DNA from: Nicotiana tabacum
Lineage: Eukaryota > Streptophyta > Magnoliopsida > Solanales > Solanaceae
Direction of reading: 5' to 3'
DNA: 64,000 nt
Assembly (NCBI RefSeq): GCF_000715075.1
Contig: NC_134081.1
Span: forward strand, 66,141,153 to 66,205,152
Below, piece after piece: positions 11,475-23,198 of this stretch; position 1 is the stretch's first letter, and each line of letters begins with the position of its first letter. The translations under genes and the position numbers were made by a program. The notes under the pieces were generated by a model. The model made no database searches. It was not told the DNA's origin and worked only from the letters and a program-made list of their open reading frames with translations.

Positions 11475-12655
11475 ATGAAAAGTGATTGTCAAGACTACAA
11501 TTGGAATGAGCCATACATTTTTCGGATTTGCACGGATGGGGTGATTCAAAGTTGTGTTCCAGAAGAAGAGCAAGGTGATATTCTTCGAGCTTGTCATTCT
11601 TCGCCATATGGTGGTCATCATGGTGGAGGAAGAACGGCAGATAAAGTTCTAAGTTGTGGTTTTTATTAGCCTACTCTCTACAAAGATGCAAATGACTTGG
11701 TGAAAAGATGTGATGAATGTCAAACAGGCCGGTGGAATTTCAAAGAAACATGAGATGCCTCTTACAACCATCTTGGAGAAAGATATTTTTTTATATTTGG
11801 GGCATTGATTTTATGGGCCCTTTTGTGAGTTCTTGTTGAAATATATACATTTTGGTTGCGGTAGATTATGTGTCTAAATGGGTTGAGGTCATTGCCTTAC
11901 CCAACAATGAGGGTAGAAGTGTAGTGGATTTCTTGAAGAAGAATATTTTTACAAGAGTTGGTACTCTACGTGCAATCATAAGCGATGAGGGGTGGGTCAC
12001 ATTTTCTCAACAAGGCTTTACTCATAAGGTCACGACTCCCTATCATCCACAAGCTAGTGGTCAAGTAGAAGTCTCCAACCGGGAGATAAAGAGTGTCTTG
12101 TCTAAAACAGTCTTGTCTAAAACAGTAAATGCGCAAATCGGACGGATTGGTCCAAGAAGCTTGATGATGCACTATGGGCATATAGGACGGCTTATAATTT
12201 CCCCATACCGATTAGTGTTCGGAAAAGTTTGTCATATTTCGTTGGAACTAGAGCACAAGGCAATGTGGGCCTCGAAGAAGAATCTTGATTGGGATGTAGC
12301 CGCTAACTTGCGGGTTACACACTTGAATGAATTGAATGAGTTCTGGTATCATGCTTATGAGAGTTCGTCCTTGTACAAAGAAAAGATGAAATATCTTCAT
12401 GACAAGTACATTTGGAACAAAGAGTTCAAGGCCGGTGATCTAGTGTTATTATTTAACTCACGGTTGAGGATGTTTCCCGGGAATATTAAGTCAAAGTGGA
12501 GTGGTCCGTTTGAAATTGTTGGTGTGACACCCTTCGGTGCATTGGATTTGAAGAAAAAGAACAATGAAATATTTCAAGTAAATGGTCATCGGGTGAAGCA
12601 CTACTTTGGAAAAGTTGGAGAGATCAAAGTGGTGGCGGTTATTTACTTCACCTGA
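11475..12655 (+). pseudogene. E2 integrase (H2C2 and catalytic core, internally deleted)
   Basis: 11475..11740 holds the H2C2 zinc module: LRACHSSPYGGHHGGGRTAD, then after a stop KRCDECQTG. 11852..12655 is a 267-codon open stretch with [20 protein letters not shown] (first Asp), AIISDEGW (second Asp) and [16 protein letters not shown] (Glu region). It ends in a basic C-terminal SH3-like part ([20 protein letters not shown]). Between the second Asp and HPQ the protein is short, so part of the core is deleted. A 15-base in-frame tandem duplication at ~12097..12126 repeats LSKTV. Integrase would insert element cDNA into the genome. Athila-type is my best assignment. Confidence 0.85.
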
Positions 12656-12701
12656 GGATGCTATGACATTGCGTCATGCAACGACGTTAAATAAGGTGCT
12701 T

Positions 12702-12719
12702 CTTGGGAGGCAACCCAAG
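12702..12719 (+). other. Perfect inverted repeat just after E2 pol
   Basis: CTTGGG-AGGCAA-CCCAAG gives a 6-bp perfect stem and 6-base loop 47 bases after the pol stop. A hairpin of this type at the pol 3' end is, as I recall, common in Athila relatives; a role in subgenomic expression of the next ORF would be speculation. Confidence 0.6.
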
Positions 12720-12845
12720 TTCTTTTCCTTTTTCTCTTTTTAGTTAGACGTTATTTGTTGTTTTTAACTTGATTTGAAGTGTGTTTCAGGGATAAGTGGT
12801 AGACAAGGTTGTATCATCAAAATAGGAAATGCATACCGCACTTTT

Positions 12846-13134
12846 TCTTTATGCGGCCGTAGAAAAATATGCTACCGCATAAGCCCTTGTGCGGCTGCAG
12901 ATTGCATCTGCGGACCGCACTTGCAAGAGTAAACTTAGATGCCAAATAAAAGGTCTTCTCAAATTTTCACATGTCCGTGCAGACTTCTGGAGAATTTTGC
13001 GGTCGCACTTGAAACTGTGCGGACCGCACAAGTGTGTTGACCACTGAAGGCCAGGTAGCAGAGTGCGGCCCGCACTTGAAATTGTGCAGCCACACTCACC
13101 TCTCTAACCTTCCAAATTCTCTAAGTATAAATAG
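12846..13134 (+). promoter_or_regulatory. Internal promoter-like cassette in E2 (palindromic words plus TATA)
   Basis: A cluster of GCGGACCGCAC, GCGGCCGTAG and GTGCGGCTGCAG-like words spans ~12850..13095, followed by TATAAATAG at 13126..13134. The same arrangement occurs in the E2 3' LTR (words to ~18175, TATAAATAG from 18214). It lies ~870 bases upstream of the third ORF, so it could drive that ORF separately or be a duplicated piece of LTR. Promoter activity is inference. Confidence 0.45.
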
Positions 13135-13529
13135 AACATAAGGCATCATTTTACATTTTTTCCACTTTGCAAATTTAATGTTGCTCTGAGAAATTGCTTG
13201 AGGATTTTGCACTTTCAAACACACACCACCATTTGCACTCACTTGAGTCTTTGCACATTTACACCATCTGGTATGCTTCATTTCATAGTTAATTTTATTT
13301 CATTTTTTATTTTTGAATTTATTTTTTCTATTTTAATTGCTTTTGGCCATTTGTGATTATATTCCTTCAATGTATCCATGTGGGTTAGTTTTGTGATGAA
13401 TAACTAATAAAGCATGCTAGATTGGGGTGGGTTAACTAAATTTCAAGTCTATACCATATTGCTAAGTAGAAATTAACCAAAATTTTGCATGACCTAGGTG
13501 TAATAGACATGTCCTATATATGTTCGTAA

Positions 13530-13870
13530 TTGTGCGGATTGCACTTGGAATTATGTGGTCCGCAGTCTTCTAATTAGGGTAACTGGGTAGATGATGTTTT
13601 TATGGACGCACTTTAATTGTGTGGACCGCGAAATTTCTTGAGAGGTCGCATAACTGGTCTGCACTATCAATCAGAGGCTTGCCATCTGAGCTTCTTAAAT
13701 GTGGACCGCACTTAAAAACGTGCGGGATGCAGATGAATTGTGCGGCCGCAAATCACCTCTACACTGTCAATCGGAGAAGGTGCATCTACGCCCTAGCACA
13801 TCTATGCAGAAGTGCGGATCGTACTCCAAAATGTGCAGATCGCACTCCAAAATGTGCAGACCACACTTTC
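13530..13870 (+). repeat. Second cluster of GCGGACCGCAC-like words in the E2 spacer
   Basis: Repeated words of the GTGCGGACCGCA and GTGCAGATCGCAC type, spaced 20-50 bases apart, lie between the internal TATA and the third ORF. No open frame worth calling is present; small open frames here simply read through the repeats. Confidence 0.6.
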
Positions 13871-13998
13871 CCTATTTCTTCTGCATTCTTATCCAACTGA
13901 AACTTCACTGCTTCTATGATGTCCTCACATACTTATATGAGTCTTAATTATTCTGAAACATGAATTTCAACTGACAATTCTCTCTGTGTTTATATAGA

Positions 13999-15840
13999 CA
14001 ATGGTACGATCACGAGGTCGAGGTGAATCTACCAAAGGGAGAGGAGAATCTTCAAGAGGCAGGGGCAGAGGTACCTTGCCTCCAAGTGTGCAAAAATTAA
14101 TCTCAAAAAAATCAACAGTAGGCCGGGGGAGAGGTAGAGACCTCTCAGAGTCTAGCTATTATGCCCCGTCTAGGGAAGCCTCCGAGGGGAATTCTGTATC
14201 ATTAACGGAGGAGCACCCTAAGGAACAATCTAGGTTGTGGTGGTAGTCTGAGCGTCTGGATGTGCCTTCTACATCCCACAACACTTCCCAAGATTCGGCG
14301 AGTGAGAGTCATGAGTCCGATGCAACTGCCTACGGTTCTGATTATGATGATGTCCCGGATGATGGGAGAGGGGAAACAAGTGAACATGCAGGAATGTAGC
14401 ATTCAAAGAAGAAGGTTATTTGGGAAGATAAATTTGTGAGTCATCGTGCATTTTCTAATTTCCGCTGTAGTGGATTGTGAGGTCCTTGACACATGAGCGG
14501 CAGTTTCTTCTGAAGGACTTAGACAAATACAACCCCGCAGTTCTGGAGCAGTTTACTAAAAGAAAGGGGTGGATGCTATTTACTGAAAAGCTAGTGGATG
14601 TAAAGGAGAACCTTGTCCAAGAATTCTATGCGAACATAATGCATATTCTCAAAGGGACAAAGATCACCAAAGTGTGCAACCTGAAGGTGAATTTTGATCA
14701 TCATACACTGAATGCGTACTTGGGGTTTGATGATGTGGAGCCAACAGATATTTGGAGAAGTTGGCTCTAAAAGAAGAAGCTAGGCCGTGGATTTCAGAGA
14801 TTCTAGCACCGGGACCTACCCCTCCTTGGATTGCTGCTGGGGTGCCGATCCTCCGAAACACTCTGAGTTTCGAGACAAAAGGGTGGCATACCTTTGTTTG
14901 CAGCAGACTTTACCCGTGCTTAAATGAAAATAATTTGTCGTTGGCAAGGGCAGTGCTAGTAGCTTCCATTATGGCGGGTTACCCGATCAATGTGGGTGCC
15001 CTGATGTAGGCCAACATCTCATTGGTGGCATAGCAAAGTAACTCCTCACATCCATATCCAGCACCATTACTGAGTATCTCACAAATGCAAAGGTGGAGTC
15101 CAGGCCTTTTGACACTAAGGTCAAGCCAACAAGGCCATTTGAGTGGTACAAGCTATAGGATCCGAGGAACCCAAAGAAGAGTACGCAACCTTCTACTACC
15201 GTTTTCCAGTCTAATGATCCGATAGTGGTAGTTTCTGGTCAGTTTGATATTCTATCTACTTTCGCTAAACCTTCTACCAGTGCAACAGCTGCTATGCCCG
15301 AGCCACCATTATCAGCTCCTACTACAGCTTCTCCTACAACTCCTACTGCAGTTCCTACTCCAGCTCTGAGGCCGATGACCATGCCTACAGGTCCATTATC
15401 TACTTTGTGAATCTCCCAGGCATTGGCGAGTCTCAACAACTGGATGCAGGTAGCTACTTCAAAGTTGTCCGAAATCTCCAGTACTGTTGCAGGGCAGACA
15501 TCTGCACAGGAACCCTTGGATTCCTCTGAGATAGATAAGAAGCTGAGCACAGTTTTAGATAACCAGAAGGTAATCATGGATACCTTGGTATAGTATGGTG
15601 CTGTGATCGAGAGGTTGACCAAGCAGGTGAAGAAGATGAGGAAGTCCCAGGCCAGCAAGAAGTCAGTTGATGAGCTTCGAGCTGAGGTGACCCGGATAGC
15701 TGAGGCTAGTGGCTTGCCCAGACACACCCAGCTCCTTTTTCCCAGGCTACTCTAGCTGCTCAGACTAAGGAGTCATGCCTTGCCTTTGACACCATTGAGG
15801 CGGTGTGTGACATGTTCACTTCTCAGGCCACTGAGCATTT
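13999..15840 (+). pseudogene. E2 third ORF (env-position protein with a plant transposon-type domain)
   Basis: The start at 14001 gives MVRSRGRGESTKGRGESS, an Arg/Gly-rich basic N-terminus. A stop at 14244 is followed in the same frame by a Ser/Asp/Glu-rich acidic stretch to 14400. 14477..14770 encodes HERQFLLKDLDKYNPAVLEQ and GWMLFTEKLVDVKENLVQEF. 14752..15009 adds WHTFVCSRLYPCLNENNLSL. These resemble the 'putative plant transposon protein' domain (Pfam Transposase_32 type) found downstream of pol in Athila relatives. A Pro/Thr-rich part (15290..15400) and a charged, possibly coiled-coil tail (~15600..15720) follow. I see no signal peptide or membrane helix, so 'env' refers only to position. 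Several stops and frameshifts make it a pseudogene. Confidence 0.6.
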
Positions 15841-17670
15841 ATGATGATATTCAGTTAGCTGAGCCAGCTAGGACTGATGTTGTTGGTGATACAGTGATGA
15901 CTAGGGACACTTAGGGAGTTTCTTCACTCTCTCTACTTTTTTATCTTATTTTCTTAAGCACTGGGGATGGTGCTTATTTTTATTCGGAATGGTGGAGCTT
16001 ATTTGATACATTTGACCACTTTGGAATGTAATAATTGGATGATTCTACTTTATATTTATTTATCTTTAGTAGTTGTTACTTTCATTAGCTTCTTTAGTTG
16101 TTTACCATTGATTCTGTTTGTGTTAGTAGCTTTTATATTTTTCTTAGTAGTGTTGATAATAAGCCTTTGGTTTTCTTAATATCGCGGTTCTTTCCAAAGG
16201 TGATCTTTTGTGTGATCCGGGTGACTCTTCCCGAGGATGGATAGTGTGACAACTTTATTAAGGGAATAAGTTTGTTTTATGTTTAGGTAATAATAGTAGT
16301 AAGTAGTAATAAATAAAATCCCTAACTAAGTCATTCTCCAAAAAGAGTTATTCATACTTCATGTGACACCAACATACTTAACTGTATGCTTATGGTTTGA
16401 AACAAGATTATTTGGACGAAAATAGCTCTAGTGTAGTGACTTTGAGGTTCTTGAGCTGACTTTGATAATCATTAGGTTAGATGGTTGATTGGACCATAGT
16501 GATCTTTAACTTGACTGTGATTATTGTGAGTTTTAGACTCTATCCTCTTTTATGGTCTAGTTGTATGAGAGGTGAGGTGACCTTTTGTTGCTAGTCTAAG
16601 TACTTGAGTGGATAGTCTAGAACTTGCCCCGAATGTGTTCAAGGCAAAATTCTAGGTTTGTTTGGTTTGGAAGATGATTGTAGGCTTTTCTTGGTCCGTT
16701 TGAGCTTTATATTGCCACCCTATGTTTGTTATCTCTAGTCAATCCCTTTGAGCCTTTAGCCTTTCTCTGTTAGTAACCATGCTATAAGCCTTTACCCGTT
16801 TTATTCATAAACTTCTCTTGGCACCCGAACCTTCCTTAAAACTCTTATGTAATAAGTGGCTTAAGTCATAAGTTTGGGGGGGAAGTTGGGGAATCTAAAA
16901 GAGGTATGAAGGCACTTAAGAGAGAAAATAAATGATCTCCATGGAAAGAGAAGGCAAGAAAAGAAAGACCAAAAAGAAAATAAAAAGGGAGAATGATGAA
17001 ATCAAAAAGAGGCAACTATCTCTAGTATGAGCATCAAGGGAGAAAAAGAATGAAATGAACAATAAAGAGTGATGGCAAGTCTCTCTAGCCCCCCACGAAA
17101 AAGAAATGTCTCTAAGAGTTTGGTAAATGTGAGCCAAAAAATGAAAAGTGGAGTGCTTAAGGAAGGATGTAACCACTTATCCCATATGGTATTCAACCCC
17201 AATCCAAAAGCCTTCATTAAAACCCGAACAAAGTCCTACTTGATTTTGAACTGAGTGAATTTATATTAGTGGAGATCTATATGAGGAAAAAGCGTATGGT
17301 ACTTGAAGCTTTACCTGTGATATTCCTTTGTGAGAGAAGAGTGAATCCTTTATTGCTCTAGAAATTGAGTGTTAATTCTTGAAGTAAGCATGGCAAATGG
17401 AAGGTAGAGGAGGGAGAGTTTGGAGTTCACCATAATTTACATGATAGAACAAGAGTCCTTGATGAGTGAATTCAATTCTTGAAGCTCAAAAGCCACACTA
17501 GAGTTATGTGCATGCAATATATGTTTTATCATCTTATTAAAAATGCATAAGTATTGTGGGTGATTGTTAGTCCCAACTGAGTATGAATGACTTACAATTG
17601 ACTCATTGAAATGAACTTTTACTTAAGGGAGGTGAAAACTAATCTATTTGCTTGATGACAAGCAAATACT
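15841..17670 (+). other. E2 3' spacer, non-coding
   Basis: AT-rich, no convincing coding potential on either strand. It contains an extra purine tract AAGTTTGGGGGGGAAG at 16870..16885 that closely resembles the true PPT at 17671. An A/G-rich stretch (16900..17130) generates long open frames on the minus strand that are compositional only. Confidence 0.6.
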
Positions 17671-17685
17671 TAAGTTTGGGGGAGT
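17671..17685 (+). other. E2 polypurine tract
   Basis: TAAGTTTGGGGGAGT directly abuts the 3' LTR start TGATAAGTGTGG at 17686. Confidence 0.8.
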
Positions 17686-19133
17686 TGATAAGTGTGGATT
17701 TTAACCACTTATTAGTATCTTTTTGCTTTAGTTTAGTCCGAAAGTAGTGATTTTTTTTTTTTACAAATCTAATAAAATTGTGTGAATTGCAGACATATTG
17801 GAGGATTGGATCTCAATGAAGAAATCTAACTCAAAAAGGAGTATTCTAACTCAACAAAGAAAGCACGAGAAATGCAAGCAGAAGTGTGGTCCGCAGAAAT
17901 AGAAATGCGGCCGTAGATGAAGCGTTGAAGCCTCTGAAGAGTTTTGTAGAAGCGCGATCCGCACACAAAATTGTGTGGCCGTAAAAGCTGGTCGAACTGA
18001 CAAAGTTTTATAAAGTTCAAAGAAGGTGCAGAAGACTAAGTGTGAATCCTCGTGAGAATGCGGCCCGCAATAAAAATGTGTGGCTGCAGAAGCTGGAGTG
18101 CAGTTGCAGAGATAATTATGCGGCCACCGATTTCCTCTTGTTGCAAGAGCAGAAGCTGAAGTGCGGTCGTAGAACCTCCCGAAGGAAAGTTTTATCAGCG
18201 AAATTTTGGACACTATAAATAGATGAGAAACACTTTTAGGGCAACTTTTTGTATTCCTAGCAGCTGTAGCAGTTATATTTTACCTTTTTAAGAAAGTTGT
18301 GATCAAAATTGGAGAAGCCCCACTACTTTTATCTTTTAATTGTAGTTTATGTCTTTAATTACTTCTTCTATTTTGTTTTCTATGTCTTCAGGCATGCATG
18401 ATTTTATCAAGGGTTGTGACACAACCCTAGTATGTAAAACTTATGGGTTATTAATAAAAGTGCTTGTTTATTTTTGGGTGTTTGTTATTTAGCTTTGTTT
18501 ATGCTTCATATATAGAATTAATGGTTACATACATTGATTCATGCCTATTTGACTTAGTTCTTACTTGAGAAAAAGGAACATAGTCTAGAAAAATTTGGCT
18601 AACAAGAAATTGAACTAGTTAAGGTTTTGACTAGTTTGATTAAAGGGTTTGAACTATAGATAGGAAAAACCCGACTTGGACTCATATCAATTTCTTAGAT
18701 TGCTACACACTTGGACTTGAGAAAGCCAATTTGGGCATAACCACTCTATGACCGAGAGATATTGGGTGGGTACTTGAGAATTGAGAGTCATAATATACTG
18801 TGATCTACCAAGCAAGCACTAACTTAGTATACCTATTAGGTTTACATCTAGGTGAAGGTTACATCCATTGGCTTTACCTGACTCGATTTAGAACACCAAA
18901 AATATTGCATTCTCTAGTTGCTTTTACTTAGTCTAATTTCTTAGTTGTTAAATTAGATAACAATCACTCTCTTTATTTGAAAGTATATTAAGCTATTTCA
19001 CGTTCTCTTCTTGAGTATTTAATTTAATACCGACCTAAAAACTCCCTGTGGAATTCGACTCCGACTCAAATTGGGTATAATAATTGCAAGGACTGTTTCC
19101 TACTTATTATTAAGTGTGGATTGGACATGATCA
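17686..19133 (+). repeat. E2 3' LTR
   Basis: About 1.45 kb, starting TGATAAGTGTGGATTTTAAC. Palindromic GCGG words at ~17880..18175 are followed by TATAAATAG at 18214..18222, a plausible core promoter at the usual place for U3/R. The end near 19133 (GACATGATCA) is chosen because a CA terminus is followed by sequence that rejoins the E1 LTR; the exact base is uncertain. Confidence 0.75.
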
Positions 19134-20917
19134 CTCTTATACTCCACACAACATCAACCAACCCACAGAATATGTCCACGTTGCCACAATATCACAAAAC
19201 ACCAAAATCCAAAGTCACATCAAAATATAGGCTCACAGCTCAATAACAACGCACACAAGGACGTTACAATAACATAAGAATGCGGAAAGTACTCAACACT
19301 AAAGCATGTTTCATATAGCAAACTAGCCTAATTTAAGGTATATTAATAGCTTAAGGTCTAATTTGATCACAAATTACATATACACCCGTGTACACACTCG
19401 CACCTCGTGCAAACGTCATTTCACATAACACAAATATGCAAATTATACCAAATCCTAAGGGGTATTGTCCTTTACAATTCACCTTTGTCGGGCTCCAATC
19501 TAGCAAAAAATGACTCAATAATAATAAATAATATAAGAAAAATTAATTTTAATTGATAAAGTTGAGATCTTTACCAAATTTTTAAAAAGGTCAATAAAAG
19601 TCAAACCCGGGTCTGCTCGGTCAAAACTCGAGTCGAGGGGTAGATCTCGACTGCCCATAATTCCATGAGTCCAAATATGTGATTAGTTTTCAAAACCGAG
19701 TCCAAATCGACTATCAAATCTAACATTTTATTTTTAGAAATGTTTTATCAAAAATCCCAAATTTCACTCATGGATTCATCAATTAAATGCTAAATCAAAA
19801 GATGAAATTAATGAAAAATAATCAAATTTGAGTCAAAAACACTTACAAAATCCAAGTGGGTGAAAAATGCCTCAAAAATCACCTCAAACCGAGCTCTAAA
19901 TCTTAAAATGTGATAAAATGAGACTAAATTCCGAAATTCCAACTATATGTTCAGCTGCAGAAATCGCATTTGCCTCCCGGGGTTCGCAAATGCGAAGTTA
20001 GCTAACCCAGGGAATGTCGCAAAAGCGACCCCTAACTTCGTAAATGCGAAGTCCCATACTGTCAGTCAACGTCGCAAAAGTGACCTACCCAGGCCCCAAG
20101 CCTCCATCGCAATTGCGAGACTGGCTGTCATTCCAGTCCACCATTGAAATTGCGACCTGCAACTCGCAAATGCGAACAGGTTCTCGCACTTGTTAGACCC
20201 GCAGCACCAACAAACCAGCAACACTAAAACAAGTCCAAAACATTTAGAAACACGTTTGAAATTAAGCCGAGCCCCCGGGTTCCACACCAAATATTCACAC
20301 AACTCTAGAAACATAATACGAACGGGCTCGCGGCTCAAAATACTAAAATAACGTACGGAACCACGAATCGAATACCAAAACGCGTCAATTTCACAATGAA
20401 ACTCAAGAACTTCTAAACTCAAAGTCAAGCGTCTGATTCCTACCAAACCAACTCGGAATGACACTAAATTTTGCATACAAGTTTCAAATGACAAAACAAA
20501 CCTATTCCAAGTCCCGAAACTAAAATTCGAACCCGATAGCCACAAAGTCAACCCATTGTCAAACTTAGGGAATTTTTAATCCTTCAAATTGCAAGCTTTC
20601 GGCAAAAAAAGACAATTCATCCTAGGAACTTTCGAATTCAATTTCGGGCATATTCCTAAGTCCAAAATCACTAAACGAACTTATTGGAGCAATCAAAATA
20701 CCGTTCCGGGGTCGTTTTCCCAAAAGTCAAACGTGGTCAACTCTTCCAACTTAAAATTCCAAACTAGAAATCAAGTGTTCCAAATCAACCCAAAACCTTC
20801 TCGAAACCAAACCAACTATCCCCGCAAGTCACATAATAACAAATACACATACGGAAAATTTCTAAAGGAAAAACGGGGCTCAAATAAATAAAACGACCGG
20901 CGCGCCGGATCTTTATA
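19134..20917 (-). repeat. E1 5' LTR, outer part
   Basis: Continuation of the E1 LTR beyond the nested E2. From 19308 it aligns with window position 1 onward. It carries the same cluster of CGCAATTGCGA and CGCAAATGCGA words (~19955..20200). The outer end at 20917 reads TATAAAGATCCG on the minus strand against TGTAATGACCCG in the 3' LTR copy. Confidence 0.8.
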
Positions 20918-21059
20918 GTTTGAAGCAAAAAAAGCTTCCTGAATAATGCAGAACATAATAAAGGCAAGGGAAGTTGTGTAGGAGATGAGTTACTCAGACA
21001 CTTATTTGTAGAATATGAATACAGTTTTTTTTAAGAAGGTAAACCTACAATTAACGGGT

Positions 21060-21505
21060 GAGTTCCAAAAGATGCCACGGAAAAGGATTACTTGTAATAG
21101 CCAGGGGTCACCTAGGTGGACCTTTATTTTGCTAATGGCAACTCATGAGAAATTATACACTAAAACTAATTTGGCTAAGTGGGATTTTTGTTGATCGTGT
21201 ATGTTCTTTGTGCAACTACGAGGATGAAACAATAAATCACTTATTCTTCAGTTGCCTTTTCCCCCCAAGTGTCTGGTCTAAGTTTCTTCAATGGCAAATT
21301 ATTGTATGACATGTTATAATTGGCAGGAGGAACTGAGATGGACATCCTCTAAAGTAAAGGGAAAGAGTGGACGAGTCTGAATATATAGGATGCCGCCGAT
21401 GGAATGTGTTAACCATTTGTAGCAAGAAAGAAATTGGAGATGCTTTCAGCCAACGACTGAGGCAGCAGAACTATGCATTTATGCTGTGACAAAAAGATTT
21501 AAAAT
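21060..21505 (+). pseudogene. LINE (non-LTR retrotransposon) C-terminal zinc-binding remnant
   Basis: From ~21114 one frame gives RWTFILLMATHEKLYTKTNL then AKWDF. After a one-base shift it continues VDRVCSLCNYEDETINHLFF, SCLFPPSVWSKFLQWQ, and further on a decayed block like ECVNHLWQERN. The C-x2-C ... H-x4-C arrangement (CSLC, HLFFSC) with W-x-KW and VW matches the reverse-transcriptase-associated zinc-binding domain (zf-RVT) at the end of plant LINE ORF2. It is frameshifted, has stops and lacks the RT itself, so it is a 5'-truncated relic. No poly-A tail is obvious. Confidence 0.65.
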
Positions 21506-22844
21506 ATAATATATAGAGGCACAAAACGAATTTTTCCATATATATACAATATAATTTTTTGACAAGCAGAATTTAGGCGAATCTCTCGCATCCCTAAATC
21601 GGCCCCAGCTTTCAGCAGAAACAGAGGAATCCACATATGCTTTTAAGACAGATGACTGATTATCCAAGAAGTTTGTTGCAGAGGAACTAGTCATTCAGTG
21701 ATAGTAAAGAAATTGAATTGCATGAACTTTTATCCTTAGGCTAGTGATTGAGGAGTGGTTTCGTTGGTGAAGCCAAGAATTTTGTTAAGGATGTTAAAAT
21801 TTCTAAGAAGAAAATTTAAAAAAATGAATGAATGGATGCACCAAAAATTATAAATTAAGCTACGTGATATTTAACTAAATCCTAAAAATAGTGGTAATCG
21901 AACTAACAATTGCATAAGTAATAAGTTAAAACTAACCTAAAGAAGTCAAAACATATTTGGATTGGTCGTCTTTTTTTCTCTCAGGTTGATTTGGAAAGCT
22001 GAACTGTTTTTGGTACTTTAGAAAAAAAATATCCATTGAAACTTCAAATTAATGTATAGGTATTTTAATTAGAAAAATAATCACACATACAAAATGAGAA
22101 TCCAAACAAAAAAATTTAAATAAAAAAACAGTTTTAGTGAATCAAGTCTGAACCAAGTAACTAGTAAAGGAAAAGAAGGTATTTGGACTTATTTAATTGT
22201 GAGTACTATTATCTAGTTTTATTAACTTGTAGCATGTTACGGTGTTAATTAGTAATAAAGTAAACCTGCCATGAAAAGTAAAGTTAGCGAATGTGGGAGG
22301 CCGCTTGGGCTAGATATGAAAAACATAGTTAGAAATTGTGGAGAGCAGTTATCGAACTTATGACTACAAACTTCAGAGTCACTTTGACCAGCCTTCACTG
22401 CTGGGCTACTTATCTTGAATTTGATTATGGTTGTTCAAATGAATTAGCAGATTATAGTAAGTTTTATCTTTCACTAATTAATATATTTATCTCCTATTTG
22501 TTTTTTATTTCTCCTCCACATAATTTTATTTTAATTACCATTTCATTTTCCAATTTTAACATGATTTGCCTGAGTAATCTATAAGAATAAACTGCAAATA
22601 AAAATGCATATCAACTGTAAACACATACGATTTTTCACGGTTTCTTGCAAATCAAAAAGCTATAAAAATGATCTGAAAATAAAAATATTTATGTATTTTA
22701 TCGAATAAGTTTAAACGGCTTATGAAATTTCGCTTTAGGCCTCTGATCTTGTTAAGCCGCCCCGCTTGGCTAAGCATAGCTCGCCCCGAGTGCTTTAGTT
22801 GCTGAGGTTGTTTCTTTGCTGTTTTGCAGCTGATGTTTGGTGTT
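21506..22844. other. AT-rich spacer, nothing assigned
   Basis: No coding pattern, no terminal repeats that I could pair and no RNA gene. Text around 21725..21900 and 22290..22480 has the look of degraded repeats, but I could not define ends. Confidence 0.5.
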
Positions 22845-23198
22845 TAGGGATGGCAATGGGCGGTGGGGGTGTGGGGCAGTGCATGTTTATACATATGCGG
22901 GTCGGTGCGAATTTAAACATATGCGGACGCGGGGCGAGGAGGGGCGGGTCAGCATAAAACAAATTTATTTTTTTGTGGGTGTGGTGCGGGTACGGGTTAA
23001 GATTTAAATTTTTTAAATAATTACAACTTCTCAGCTATTGATCACTAATATTCAACCATGAAATGTTTGTTTTCCAGTTTTGAACTTGTAATTTTGTTCT
23101 CCGGATCATTGTAGTCTCAAATTAATTTAATTTTTAAAATTGACTCATAGTGAATGTCTATTCACTTGATTGTAAATACAATTGCTTCTGCTAATTAC

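Larger units (their letters stand above)
7376..19133 (+). mobile_element. E2: nested Athila-like Ty3/gypsy element with a third ORF
   Basis: A plus-strand element inserted into the 5' LTR of E1. The LTRs begin TGATAAGTGTGG (17686, 3' copy) and TAATAAGTGTAG (7376, 5' copy). The order is: short 5' LTR, remnant of the gag C-terminus, protease, RT, RNase H, integrase (to 12655), spacer, an env-position ORF (13999..~15840), long 3' spacer, PPT at 17671..17685, 3' LTR. The Athila assignment is inference from the integrase signature [16 protein letters not shown], the downstream ORF and the inverted repeat after pol. The PBS and most of gag are missing, and pol is frameshifted. The right edge near 19133 is approximate, and I could not confirm a target duplication (CTCGC left, CTCTT right at best). 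Confidence 0.85.
1..20917 (-). mobile_element. E1: minus-strand Ty3/gypsy LTR retrotransposon, split by nested E2
   Basis: Read on the minus strand this is 5' LTR (20917 down to ~6479, interrupted by E2), PBS at 6462..6473, gag, protease, reverse transcriptase, RNase H, integrase, PPT next to 1710, and a 3' LTR ending at 1709 that runs out of the window. The two LTRs are recognisable because 1..1709 and ~19308..20917 are clearly homologous; both begin with the same CATGTTTCATATAGCAAAC-type stretch. Domain order PR-RT-RH-INT and the DPGS-type protease motif place it in Ty3/gypsy. A Del/Tekay-like chromovirus assignment is inference from the overall protein character. Every coding domain is broken, so it is not autonomous. 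Its outer left end and target duplication lie outside the window. Confidence 0.85.

Noticed and set aside
15239..15727. 162-codon minus-strand frame
   Set aside because: Shadow of the E2 third ORF; composition only.
20918..22844. Possible tRNA or SINE
   Set aside because: No cloverleaf or A/B box pair could be drawn; only the LINE remnant was supportable.
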